DNA of 64,000 nucleotides, taken from NCBI GenBank assembly GCA_033816765.1, contig CM066287.1:4402001-4466000 (forward strand), given 5' to 3'. Positions 22,976 through 33,369 of this stretch are shown piece after piece. Every line of letters begins with the position of its first letter. The first letter of the stretch is position 1. The notes under the pieces were generated by a model, which had not been told where the DNA came from, did no database searches, and saw only the letters and a list, made by a program, of their open reading frames with translations. The position numbers and the translations under genes are program-made. This DNA is from Nothopassalora personata (Eukaryota; Ascomycota; Dothideomycetes; Mycosphaerellales; Mycosphaerellaceae).

Positions 22976-25867
22976 ATGGAAAACATTTTGCAGGGCCTCA
23001 ATCCAGCACAGAGGTCCGCCGTAGCTTCTGATGCCGCTGTCTTGCAAGTTCTGGCGCCGCCAGGCTCCGGCAAGACCAAAACCCTCACAGCACGCGTCGC
23101 GTATCTGGTCGCGCGTCGCCAGTTGAGACCATGGAACATCATCGTGTGCACTTTCACCGTCAAGGCGGCAAACGAGATGAAAGAGCGCATCAAGAGCTTT
23201 GTTGGTGAAGAGCTCTCGAAGCAACTACAGCTTGGCACCTTTCACTCGGTGGCGTTGCGGTATCTGAAGCGCTATGGCCAACACATTGGACTCGCCAAGG
23301 ACTTTGGCATTGCCGACTCAGCGGACAGTAAGGCCATCTTGAAGAGGCTGGTCAAGAAGCTCGGTGTCTCTATGGAGCCTGGACAAGCTCTAGGCAGGAT
23401 ATCATCACGAAAGGTGCGGAGCGACGACGACCCGAAGTCTGGCAAGGGCGTGAAGGGCATTGAACAGCAAGAGTTTCAGCGGCTGTTCGACGAGTACGAG
23501 GCTGCGCTGGCAGCTTCGAATCTCCTCGACTATGATGACATCCTACTTCGTTGTCACTTCCTACTGAAGACACACCCGCAATGTGTGTCGAACGTGGAAG
23601 CAGTCCTCATCGATGAGTTTCAGGACACCAACAATATTCAATACGATCTGATGACTCTGTTCGCTCAGCACCGTAACGTCATCACTGTCGTTGGTGATCC
23701 GGATCAAAGTATTTACGGCTTCAGGGCAGCTGAGATCAAGAATCTGTCAAGGATGAAGAAGCGTTGGCCAGACACGCTCACGATCAACCTCGAGGAGAAT
23801 TACCGCTCATCTGGTGCTATCCTACATGCTGCGCAGAACATCATTGAGCAAGATGAGGGTCGGCCGCCGAAGAAGCTTCAGGCGACACACAGCTTCGGAC
23901 TCAGGCCCGTGCTACGAAAGCTGCCATCAGCATCATCCGAGGCAGAATGGTTGGTCTCTGAGATCGAGCGAATTCAGGCATTATCTGGCAACATGATTCA
24001 GCCAAGCGATTTTGCAGTCTTATTAAGGTCTGCTGCTCTCTCGCGTGCAATCGAGACTGCGCTCGGCAATGCTGGCATGCCGTATCGAATGGTGGGTGGC
24101 ATGAGATTCTACGATCGAGCGGAAGTCAAATTGGTTGTGGACTACCTCCGTGTCATACACAACCCTCACAATACGGAAGCAGTGGAGCGAGTCGTGAACG
24201 TGCCTTCACGAAAAGTTGGGGACGAGGTCATAAAGAGGCTGCGTGAAGAGGCCAGCTTGAAAGAGATCTCCTTGTGGGCGCTGGTTCTCGACATCGCACA
24301 GGGCCGATGTTCCCCAAAGACCAAGTTGACGGAGCCTGCTCGCAAGGGCTTGGACTCGTTTGTCAACGTTATCCTGAGTGGCCGCAAAAAGGTCGAATCA
24401 TGGAGGCCCGAGCAAGCATCGATAGTCGATCTCATCCACGTGATCACTCATAAGATCTCCTTGCAGGCGTACTTGAAACAGAAGCACGCTGCTGATGAGA
24501 CTCATGAAGCCCGTTGGAACAACGTTGAAGAGCTCATGGCCCAGGCTGCAGATGTCATGGCTCCTGGCAAGCTTGCAGAGCTCGGACAAGCTGATAGTCT
24601 ACCAGACGTGGACGACCTAGAACAGAGGACCGAATCACCCGAAGATGTACTCTCAGTTTTCCTGGCCAACATCGCATTGACAGCTTCTGCTGAGAAGAAA
24701 GCGGAAGAGGACGGCGAGCAAGTGCAGCAAATAACTATTTCTACCATACACGCTTCGAAGGGCCTGGAGTGGCCTGTCGTGTTCATCCCAGCCTGCTATG
24801 ATGGTTCTATACCTCACTCACGAGCAGACGACCATGACGAAGAACGAAGATTACTGTACGTTGGCATGACTCGAGCACAAGCAGTGCTGTACCTCAGTTG
24901 TCCGATCAAGAACACTCAACGAGAAGAGACTTCGATGTCTGCTTTTCTGACACATTCAGGAATGGGAAGATTTTTTGAAGAACATGGCCCGAGTCTCTCA
25001 CTTGCTGTGGTAACCAATTTATCAGTCACTCTTCGAAGAGAATGCCCATCGGCTGCGTTGATCGCAGAGAGCAAGCGTATCTTGGAACGCGACGAAGACA
25101 ACTATTGGCCACTCAATGGAGAGCAGGTCATGGAAGAGACCCAAAATTGGAACTACAACAAAAACGTTAGCACATTGCCTGGTTTTGGCAGTGCAAAACC
25201 TGCTGCATGGGCCTCAGGGACCACAATGCAGCGCCAGCAAACCTTTTCAGTGCCTGCCGCACCTCTGCAGACAGGCTTCACGAGTGTGAGCGAAACATAT
25301 GATCAGCTTATGGAGCAAGCCGAAGTGAGTCGAATCGACAAGCGAGCAGAAGAGAGTAAGGACAAACAAAAGGACACATCTACAGCCTTGAAGGGTCGCA
25401 AAAGGCAGATTGAAGGCCAAGGCGGCATCTCGAACTTCTTCAAGAGGCCGAAAGAAGACACGAAGGCAGCTGGACAGTCAGAAGCGCCACGTCCATTGCG
25501 TGAGCTACCACATGTCGCAAACCAGCGTGCTCCCACGACAATAAGCACCGTGCGGCATGCCATGCCCCAGCATAAACCACGAGCAGCGCCAATGTCCACC
25601 AGACCACAGCCGAAGGCTAGTGACGATATCGATGAGGGCAGATACGTGTTTCTATCGAGTTCGCCGCATAAAGGAGAGGACGACCGAGAACAGTCTTCAG
25701 AGATGCATGCGGAAGAACAGGACGAGACCCAGCCGGCGACTTCGACATCATTCAGGCCAGCTTCGACGTTCCACACAACCTCAATGGCAAAAGTCTCTGG
25801 GCCACAGCGCAAGACATTGGGCGTCAGAAGAAGTATGCAGGGGTGGAGTGCAAGACGAAAGCCATGA
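22976..25867 (+). CDS. SRS2: SRS2-type UvrD/Rep superfamily 1 DNA helicase, 963 aa
   Basis: An intronless 963-aa frame with superfamily 1A helicase motifs in order: Walker A APPGSGKTKT (residues about 27-36), motif Ia TFTVKAANEM, Walker B DEFQDTN near 212, motif III GDPDQSIYGFR near 240, LEENYRSS, TIHASKGLEWPVVF and motif VI RRLLYVGMTRA. Architecture and length fit fungal Srs2, a 3'-to-5' helicase that strips Rad51 from ssDNA and restrains homologous recombination in the nucleus. The C-terminal 250 residues are disordered-looking and contain QGGISNFF near residue 815, a consensus PCNA-interacting (PIP) box. The ATG at 22976 is the first in frame and gives the expected MENILQGLNPAQ start. Confidence 0.93.
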   Translation: MENILQGLNPAQRSAVASDAAVLQVLAPPGSGKTKTLTARVAYLVARRQLRPWNIIVCTFTVKAANEMKERIKSFVGEELSKQLQLGTFHSVALRYLKRYGQHIGLAKDFGIADSADSKAILKRLVKKLGVSMEPGQALGRISSRKVRSDDDPKSGKGVKGIEQQEFQRLFDEYEAALAASNLLDYDDILLRCHFLLKTHPQCVSNVEAVLIDEFQDTNNIQYDLMTLFAQHRNVITVVGDPDQSIYGFRAAEIKNLSRMKKRWPDTLTINLEENYRSSGAILHAAQNIIEQDEGRPPKKLQATHSFGLRPVLRKLPSASSEAEWLVSEIERIQALSGNMIQPSDFAVLLRSAALSRAIETALGNAGMPYRMVGGMRFYDRAEVKLVVDYLRVIHNPHNTEAVERVVNVPSRKVGDEVIKRLREEASLKEISLWALVLDIAQGRCSPKTKLTEPARKGLDSFVNVILSGRKKVESWRPEQASIVDLIHVITHKISLQAYLKQKHAADETHEARWNNVEELMAQAADVMAPGKLAELGQADSLPDVDDLEQRTESPEDVLSVFLANIALTASAEKKAEEDGEQVQQITISTIHASKGLEWPVVFIPACYDGSIPHSRADDHDEERRLLYVGMTRAQAVLYLSCPIKNTQREETSMSAFLTHSGMGRFFEEHGPSLSLAVVTNLSVTLRRECPSAALIAESKRILERDEDNYWPLNGEQVMEETQNWNYNKNVSTLPGFGSAKPAAWASGTTMQRQQTFSVPAAPLQTGFTSVSETYDQLMEQAEVSRIDKRAEESKDKQKDTSTALKGRKRQIEGQGGISNFFKRPKEDTKAAGQSEAPRPLRELPHVANQRAPTTISTVRHAMPQHKPRAAPMSTRPQPKASDDIDEGRYVFLSSSPHKGEDDREQSSEMHAEEQDETQPATSTSFRPASTFHTTSMAKVSGPQRKTLGVRRSMQGWSARRKP

Positions 25868-25965
25868 GATGTTATTCATGCAGGATAATCCGTTACGACA
25901 TGATGAGTCTATGATCTGTACTCGGTTGCTGTCAGTGCTTCGCTAGAACGCATCAGACATTAAAG

Positions 25966-27925
25966 TTAGAAATGTACCAGCTCAAGTTGCTGATGCCCGT
26001 GGCATTCGTCTTGCCAGCTTTTCGCAGTGAGATATGCTGCCGCACGCAGGAGGTGGTCTCCGCACTCTTCATCAGTCCTGGCAGGTCCAGAGACATATTT
26101 CCAAGCTGCGCCTTCTTTCTGGCTCTTCGCATCCTCCCAGCCGAGGGTAGACGATGTTGACTTGGATGCCACCAAGCCGAGGAAGTCACTCAGAGCGCTC
26201 TGGGAACGACGCGTCCTGATGTTGTGCTGTCGTGAAGCACGAGCTCCATGTTGATACCCCCTAACTATGCGTCGTAGCTCTTCCACTTCCTGCAGCTGCC
26301 AGTCTGCCTGCCCTCGCGTACTCCACAGCAAGCGCAAAGAGCTTTGCGTCGCGACTCTCCGTTGCATTTACCAGCGCACCAATTTGCGACGGAGAGTGCG
26401 CCAGTAACACCAGTACCTCCAACCAGAACGAGTATGTGGTTGACGGCGTGCATCTCTGGTACATGGTGATGGTAGGGTCCTTCTATCCTAACCTGTTGTG
26501 TTGCATTAGCGTGGTGCTCGAAGCTGAAGATGTGCCTTGACTTACCGTTAGTGATAGAACTAGACTCTGCCCTGCGTTCGTGGTGTCGTGGGCCAGATAG
26601 CTCAGCCTCCACGTCCATTCCTTGTCGCGTTTCTTGCCATTCTTCTTCGACGGACCCCGCTAGAATAGCGATACTGGTCCCGAGTCTGATACTCTGGCGT
26701 ACACGGCAGAGAACTGATGAGCTTCGAGGCGAATTATCTGTCCAATGTTGATGTAGTACGTCGCGATTGGACTTGAGTTCGACAACGGAACGACGCTCTT
26801 CTCGCTGTGATCGGAAGTATGACCAGACTCCAGTGCCTTTTTCGAAATGCCAGAAGCGCTCTTGGAGCCTGAGAGCAGCCGGATTCGATACCAATCGCTA
26901 CCTGCGTACTCAACCTGAGCCTCGTGCTTGGCGTACAAAGAAAACACGATCCGCCAAGCCCAGTCCGCGACCCACAATATGTCACCAGGTAGTAGGGAGT
27001 AGAATCCCGTGCTGGTGTGTATGCAGAGCGCCCAGATCACCAGCAAGGCTAGGATGATGTGGGTGAAGTGGAAGGCGTTGTAGTGCTTTCTCCTGAGCCA
27101 GGGCAGTGCAGTGATGATCATGGCTGGAATCAGTATCCATCCTGCGACCAGAGCAATAGGCACTGGCGTAGAGGTAGCTCATTTCGTTAGTCTCTTACCA
27201 GCTGTATGCTGGAATGTCGCTCTGGAAATGGCCCTGCACCTCATACGATGCTTAGAGATACACTTCGAGCCACGGCTAGGTCCATTTGCTAGCTGCTCTG
27301 TCGACCTGTGGCAATGGCCAGCAACTCACGAAGAATAAAAGTCCAGGGATGAGGGCAAAACAGGAAAAGACCATAGGCCAGCAGCTTGTGCACCAGTGGC
27401 AAAGTCGATGTATGGGTGTTGAACATGCTTCCCAGTATACTGTTCCTGCCCATTGGGGCTCCTGCCCAGATGTCACACCAATGCCCCTTGATCGCATACC
27501 AGGCAAGTAGAACCATATCTTCAGTCCAATCGACCAGTGCTCCACGATCAAACCAGAACTTGTGTTGCACCTGATACTAGTATCCAGTACTCCCGACTTT
27601 TGCCCCGACTATCAGAAAGCCGAGGACGAAGGCTCCCACCGAGAGTGGCTTGCAAGCCAATGGTACATGCTTCTCTGAGATGTGCCATTGTGAGATTCGT
27701 CGTATTGGTAGCGACAATATCCGAGCGGTAAGTGATAAGCCTACCACTGCGAGCAGACTGCAGAATAGCGCGAGGTGGATGCGAGTGTGGTAAGTACTGC
27801 ACGCAGTACGAGCTGTAACACGGAGCGTAGGTGAGTCCAATGGTAAGGCCAGCGCAGGACAGCAATGATGTAGGAGCAACAAGGTTGGACAACTTGTGCC
27901 TGAGAGATGTTGGTGGCGCCTGCAT
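25966..27925 (-). pseudogene. Ferric reductase (FRE/NOX-type) pseudogene
   Basis: Pieces of one fungal ferric reductase follow in order on the minus strand: an N-terminal membrane part (from Met 27925), a heme-bearing ferric-reductase-like core (GRNSILGSMFNTH, LVHKLLAYG), more membrane segments (NAFHFTHIILALLVIWAL), an FAD-binding stretch, and the NADPH-site motif LVGGTGVTGALS. Some breaks are introns (GTGAGT at about 27328 to CAG at 27166; GTAAGT...CAACAG at about 26,503-26,555), but others are lesions. There are in-frame TAG codons at 27577-27579 and 26660-26662, and frame changes within continuous homology near 27785, 27355 and 26345. A second heme-ligand histidine may also be lost (ALIPG where ALIHG is usual). 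A working gene would act in plasma-membrane iron uptake; this copy should not. Confidence 0.75.
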
Positions 27926-28651
27926 GGTCGATCGAGTGTACCGAGTCCGGACGGTACATGCAGTCATTCATTGCCGGCCAAAACGATGTCCTCGTCTCAT
28001 CAACGAGGAGATGGTGGATCTCCAGTAAGACGACCAGCTCTTTGGCCCACGACTCTCAGTCCTACTGAGGACGACAAGCAGCATGGGCCGTGTCCCGCAT
28101 GTCTCACCGTCGCTGTTCGCGATTATTGTGTGATGTGTACCTGGTTTAGCAGTATCTCATGCCTGATTGACGTACACTTTACAATGCTTCCAGCTCCAGT
28201 ATCTACCTGATCATATGTTATCGACGGTGGAAAAGCGCGAGATGCCGGAGTACGTCTCAACAAGCTTCAATGATAGTGACGCTCAATTGTCCGTGCTCCT
28301 GACCAGGCGTAACGATTGACATAGGATGGTCGCGTTCACGCTAGTGCTTGCTCGTGCATGCCACTAATACCAGTAGCAGTACTGTTACAGTACATGGCCA
28401 GGATTTCATATATCGAGATGGATGTTGTGCACACCTCCACTAAACTTAGCGCAGCTCGGTCAAACATTGACTAAGATCGTCTGGACAACAGTTGACTTTC
28501 ATTGCGCTATGCATGACGTGCAGCTGTGGTGCATAACCCAGACTGGTCGGAAAAAAAAAGTCATCTCGCCGATTTTCGCCAAGACTTTCCGTGTGCTCCT
28601 CAGTACGGGCGTTCAAGAAGTGCCGTCTCTGGTCACAAGACGCATCACAAC

Positions 28652-29110
28652 ATGCCGCCAATTCGATGCTCGATCTCGCCACGGCTGAATGCGAGACTCT
28701 ACAGTACCACCAAGTCAATACCTCCAACACCTCGCCCCTACCAACCCCCAGCGCCCGAACAGCGATTATCTCGGCATCCTGAGTACACAGAACCTCCGGC
28801 GCCGGTCGAGCAGAAGCGCAGTCTGTTGTCGCGGTTATGGCCGTTCAAGCCTTCACAGCAGGGTCCCATCAAAGTCGGTGCGAAGGATCCCGCAAGAGGC
28901 GTTGAGGCAGCGAGAAGAGTGGTGCAAGAGGGAGTTTTGGATGCGCGATACAAGCCCATGGCAAGACGCGTCACAGCACTGATATGTGGCCTTACGCTCT
29001 CCATTGGCTTGAGCTATGAACTGTTCCAGAGGCGATTCATGGGCAAAGAACGCAAGAGACATCTATCTCCACCAGCGAAACCGGTTGAAGACGGCGTGAA
29101 CCCGACATGA
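28652..29110 (+). CDS. Small predicted mitochondrial membrane protein, 152 aa
   Basis: A single exon with ATG at 28652. The first 20 residues (MPPIRCSISPRLNARLYSTT) form an amphipathic Arg/Ser presequence typical of mitochondrial import, followed by a proline-rich linker and a basic segment. One hydrophobic helix, VTALICGLTLSIGLSYELFQ, sits near residues 108-127, with a charged tail. This pattern (presequence, linker, single transmembrane segment, short tail) is common in small inner-membrane assembly factors. I do not recognise the family. The frame is open upstream to 28526, but that part is not protein-like. The gene is convergent with the SDR gene. Confidence 0.65.
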   Translation: MPPIRCSISPRLNARLYSTTKSIPPTPRPYQPPAPEQRLSRHPEYTEPPAPVEQKRSLLSRLWPFKPSQQGPIKVGAKDPARGVEAARRVVQEGVLDARYKPMARRVTALICGLTLSIGLSYELFQRRFMGKERKRHLSPPAKPVEDGVNPT

Positions 29111-29258
29111 AGCGACGAAATGACCCCTTGTCAATCGAACACACCATCAGGCGCGAGCTAGAACGCTATGGACAGCAACAAATGCGCCTACCGTTGGTCC
29201 TCAGTGCAGAGGAACATGAACATTTCCCTCCGCAGGTCGGCGTGAGCACAGAAATCGA

Positions 29259-30369
29259 TTACCAAGCGGCATGGCCACCATCGATCCGCAAGTCAGCTCC
29301 AGTCATGAAGCTTGATGCGTCGCTGATCAGGAACACTGCCGCGCCTCTATACTCGTCTGGCCTGCTCAACTTGCCGAGCATATTCTGTGTTGGCCAATCT
29401 TGTCTCCGCTCTGGATACTGCTCAAAGAGTGCCTCAACCATAGCCGTCACGATATAGCCTGGCGATATGGTATTGACTCGGATGCCATGCTGCCCCCATT
29501 CCGCAGCAAGATTCCGTGCGAGTTGCACCACGCCGGCTTTCGATACATTGTATGCGGAGCAAATTAGGCCCTATACATTGTCAATTCGATCGACCACGCT
29601 GGCCATGCCATGAACTTGAGACATACCCTATTGGCGATTGTAGCGCTCATGGAGGCAATCATTGCAATCGAGCCACCATTCCCATGCCGGATCATCTCTT
29701 TAGCCACTGCTTGAGCCGTCATGAACACACCCGTGATGTTCACCTCGAACATTGTGTTGGCATCCTCGGCACTGTACTCCAGCGCAGGGGTCTCTTGCTG
29801 TATACCCGCCGCGGCGATGAGTCCATCAAGCTTGCCTTGCGTTTCCGAAATGTTGCGAACAATCTCGTTAAGCTGCGGTACATCTCGAACGTCGATCTGT
29901 CGATAGTGCAGCGTTGCACCTCCAGCTGTTAGCTCGCATGTCCAACATTACAGCCAGTACGACACTTACCAAGCTCTTCAGCAGCTCGCTTCTGCACCCG
30001 GAAAAAGTCAGGACTTGGCTCTGGTAATCTGTCCAACGCATAAACCGTAGCTCCTGCTTCCAACAACGCCTCCGCTTGAACGAGACCAAGACCTCTGGCC
30101 GCACCGGTGACAAGAACAACCTTGTCGTTCAAGTTGAATTCCGGTAGTCTCTTCGTGGTGCCTAAAAATGAGCTTGATCTGGGGCTGTCTTTCAACGCAG
30201 CCGCCTCTTCCCTGGGAGCATCTGGTGGACCTCGTCCAGGTACTGCGACATTGCCCTTTCGGCCATCTGTAACGTCGTGCTGTGATCGATGCTGGACAAT
30301 CGGCAGTGCGCGAGGTGTGAATCTAGCCGAGCGAACTAGCCGTGGTGTGCTTCGAAGGAGAGATGCCAT
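29259..30369 (-). CDS. Short-chain dehydrogenase/reductase with mitochondrial-type presequence, 336 aa
   Basis: Three exons, 29970-30369, 29627-29925 and 29259-29570, with donors GTAAGT/GTATGT, acceptors AACAG/TATAG and 1,011 nt in frame. The N-terminal 60 residues (MASLLRSTPRLVRSARFTPR onward) look like a mitochondrial targeting sequence. The classical SDR core follows: cofactor loop TGAARGLG at residues 88-95, NITG, catalytic Ser in MIASMSA, the YNVSK active-site pair (Tyr about 240, Lys about 244) and a C-terminal SFMTGADLRIDGGHAAW. This arrangement matches fungal polyol/sorbose-type reductases that use NADP(H) or NAD(H), but the substrate cannot be read from the sequence. Start chosen at 30369 because the upstream frame is not protein-like and a TATA-like run lies 40 bp upstream. 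Confidence 0.88.
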
Positions 30370-30408
30370 GATGGTACGAGGAACGCAACAAGACTCTAGC
30401 GAGTGAGT

Positions 30409-30418
30409 ATATATATAT
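30409..30418 (-). promoter_or_regulatory. TATA-like run upstream of the SDR gene
   Basis: An alternating TATATATATA tract lies about 40 bp upstream of the SDR start codon, a plausible core promoter position. Low-complexity AT alone is weak evidence. Confidence 0.35.
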
Positions 30419-31061
30419 CCCTTTGGATGTCGGTACGGCGGATCGTGGATAGCTCTGCCAGCGGGCTTCTGGTTTACAGGAAGCAGGAGCAATCGGCGAC
30501 GCGAAGGCAAAGCCTGCCTCCTTGACCAGCCGGGCACATTGAGCTTTTTGTGCTACCATCGCAGCAAGCTCCACCCAGGTCGTTCGCTTTACTTGCTTCG
30601 CACAGAAGCGTGGCTTGAACCTAATGGTGGCGTGCTACAGCTAAACCACGCGGATGTTGACTCTGGAGCATGTGGGGTTGGAGGGGCACCGGAAGTCCAT
30701 ATCAGGTCTTCCGTGTGAATTGGACTGCCCTTTTGGCTCCCATAGTGACTCCTTGCGGGTCCATGTGGATGACATGTGTTATGCACAAGAAGTGGTGTCA
30801 GGCACACAAGCAGTGGTGTCAATGCTGACGCTGATGATGACAGTAACAATAAAGAGACACCACACTTTGCAAGAAGAATTCATTACGTGAAGAGGTCTAT
30901 TATCTGCCCAACAATCTCCAGAGCGTGCAAGATGTTCCTTCATCGAAGTGCTCACCGAAGCTCAGGTCAATAGTACGTGTCTCCATCGATGCTATCGCCG
31001 GCCAGCCAACCAGCCAAACAGCAACAGATTGCCGTACCTTAGGTGTTCAGGCGACAAGCGT
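30419..31061. other. Intergenic, no supported gene
   Basis: No conserved frame. A short direct repeat (AAGnAGTGGTGTCA) occurs near 30789 and 30808. Otherwise nothing notable. Confidence 0.45.
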
Positions 31062-32283
31062 CTACTTCGGAACGATGTAGAGGCCGATGGGGCAAGGGTT
31101 GCTGGAGCCAAGGCATGTCAGCATCGGCTTTCGTAGACAACAGGATCCAGCAGCGAATATCGCTTCAGTTGCGGAGACTTACTAGTCTTGGAAGAAGTTC
31201 AGGTAGGAATTGCCGACCGACTTTAGCCAGATTCCGATACGATCGCCAGCCGGGCAGCTGACACTGGCAATGTCAAGCGCAGTGCCTGGTGCGAGGGTGA
31301 ATTGACCTGTAGCGCAGAAAAATGTCAGCCATACTGGAGAGGCAAGCAGTGTTCCCAAGTTGATAATACGTACCGAAGTCTTGCTTGACCTTTGGGGCAG
31401 AGGCATATGTGGTCGACTCCGTTGCTGGATTGGCAAGGACACCGAACTGGAACAGCCCATCACCGCTGTACTCGAAGGCCGACGTCTCCAAATCCTTCTG
31501 TTCTGGGAAGAAGAACTTCAGGTTGCATGTCTTGCCCTGTGACCACGTCAGAAAGAACATGCGAGTGTTCGGATTTAACCAACCTTGGTCGATGAGGGAA
31601 TGTCGAAGTTGAAGATGGACGAGATGCTGCCTCCAGCGGTGCCGTTGTAAGATGTGCCGTAGCACTGGTCTCGGTGCTCGGAGTCGACGGGGATGATGAG
31701 ATGCTGCGAAGTATCAGTTCTGTTCGTACAGGCAGAGAAGTGTTTTGCAGCTCACCGGGAACTCGAAGTCCTTCATCTTGGCTGGGAGTTCGGCAGGGCA
31801 GGCACTTTTCGGTGGAGCCGGTGCTGGTGGTGGCTGCTTGGTGGCCTGGCAATTGTCGGTAAACAAGGTCACTTCAGTGGTCTTTGGCTCGCCGTTGAGG
31901 GGCTTGTCGTAGATGTTCCATCCGCCGTTGTCACCGGTAGGCGCTCCATAGAACGTGGTGCTTCCGTTCATGGCCAGTTTGCCATCAGATCCGACCGAGA
32001 ATCCTGGCGTGGGTGTCGCGCCGGCATCGCATTGCCATTGGCCGGTTGGTGGAGTGATGATGCAGCCACGACCCTTGGAGTCGGTCAGGCCACCGTTGCC
32101 GTTGATGCAGTATTGGCCTTCTGGAAGTCCGGTCTGGCCAATGCGGTTCTGTCCATCAAACAGCTGATCGACTCGACCACCAGGTCCACCCTTGGCGGTG
32201 AGGTGGAAGCAGCATCCAGTGCCGGCGTCACGAGCGACGAAGGCCTGTGCCACGGCAGGCAGAAGAAAAGCTGCAGACTTCAT
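31062..32283 (-). CDS. Secreted protein with C-terminal But2 domain, 324 aa
   Basis: Five exons give 975 nt in frame: 31756-32283, 31584-31703, 31374-31536, 31183-31306 and 31062-31101. The protein starts with a signal peptide (MKSAAFLLPAVAQAFVAR) and a cysteine-containing N-terminal region, then a Pro-rich linker (KQPPPAPAPPKSACPAELP). A But2 C-terminal domain follows: FEFPHLIIPVDSE, GTSYNGTAGGSISSIFNFDI, DLETSAFEYSGDG, SVSCPAG, and SYLNFFQDYNPCPIGLYIVP at the end. Splicing exon 4 to 5 supplies the conserved NPCPIGLY tail, confirming the last intron. But2-domain secreted proteins are abundant in Aspergillus and plant-associated ascomycetes; their function is unknown, with a cell-wall or extracellular location presumed. 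It lies about 1.1 kb from the RIP-mutated block. Confidence 0.88.
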
Positions 32284-33369
32284 CTTCGGTTCTGATGTTG
32301 AACTGTGCAAGGAGTCAGCGCCGTTCTCAAGAAGGGATTCCGGCGGGCCAGGAGGGTTGGGCTTACAAGTTATGTATGCTGGGTTGGTGTAAGCTGATGT
32401 TATTATTGGTGAGATGTTGGTTGCGGGTCGAAAAGTATGCGGTTGATGCAAGTTGTCGATGTTGATGTCGATGTTGATGAGAAGAAGACGAAGGATGTTT
32501 CGCTCAAGACTAAGACTTAGTTGTTGACAGGTCGACAAGCGTTCTTGCACCAGGAGATGGTCATTCCTGCGATTCGAATGCTCTCGTACCTGACCCGGCA
32601 CAGAGGTTACAAGTCCACTTTTGGAAATTGCGAGGGCGCATCGACTGAAAGAGCTCGTATGGCACGTCGAACCTGCTTTCCGAGTTTGTGTCGCCGATGG
32701 CTTCCTTTCAGGCAGGCACATCACAGCAAGGAGCAGCCACACGGTCGCTGTCCATATGTGACCGTACGCGCTAGGCGCTGGATCAGGCCGGGCCCGTCCA
32801 TCATGTTGACAGGAACATGTTGTTCGACGATGAAAGCACTCGCCACCTGCAGTTTCCGGTATACAGTGCCACCACATTCTAAGAGTTTCAGCGGCGTCAC
32901 GTGGGCGCAACGTTCCTTCATTGCGCCACTTCCATAGCGGTGGTGCGCCAGTGAGTGAGACCCCAGCCTTGTATTTACTTAGCTTTATACAATGCAACTG
33001 CCGACACTGCAAGGGCATGCACTAGGGAACCAACTAAGTTATGAGCATGGAACCCCGCCACAAAACTTCAACGCAAGGCCAGGGCTTTGCATGCCACTTC
33101 CTTATTACCACCCGTAGACAACATCTAATAGACTTCAACGTACTTTCCTTCTTCCGCTTGGTTGACGTCACTTTGAATCCGGAAGCTGCCTTCAACATGG
33201 GTGTGAGGTGGCTGGAGAATCCACGTGATCTAATCAGTAGAAGTCTTCCCCACCTGCCGCACGGTCCCCCCTGCTGCACACCTCCCAATGCATTCTAGCT
33301 CATTTTAGTCGCAATCTTTTGCAACACACTACTATAGCTACAGACGACCAATATAAGCTCGTAATAGCT
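32284..33369. other. Upstream region of the But2 gene up to the edge of the RIP block
   Basis: No supported gene. A (GATGTT)-like tract lies near 32457-32480. Composition shifts sharply at about 33,300-33,370 from normal CA/TG content to DNA almost lacking CA/TG. Confidence 0.5.
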
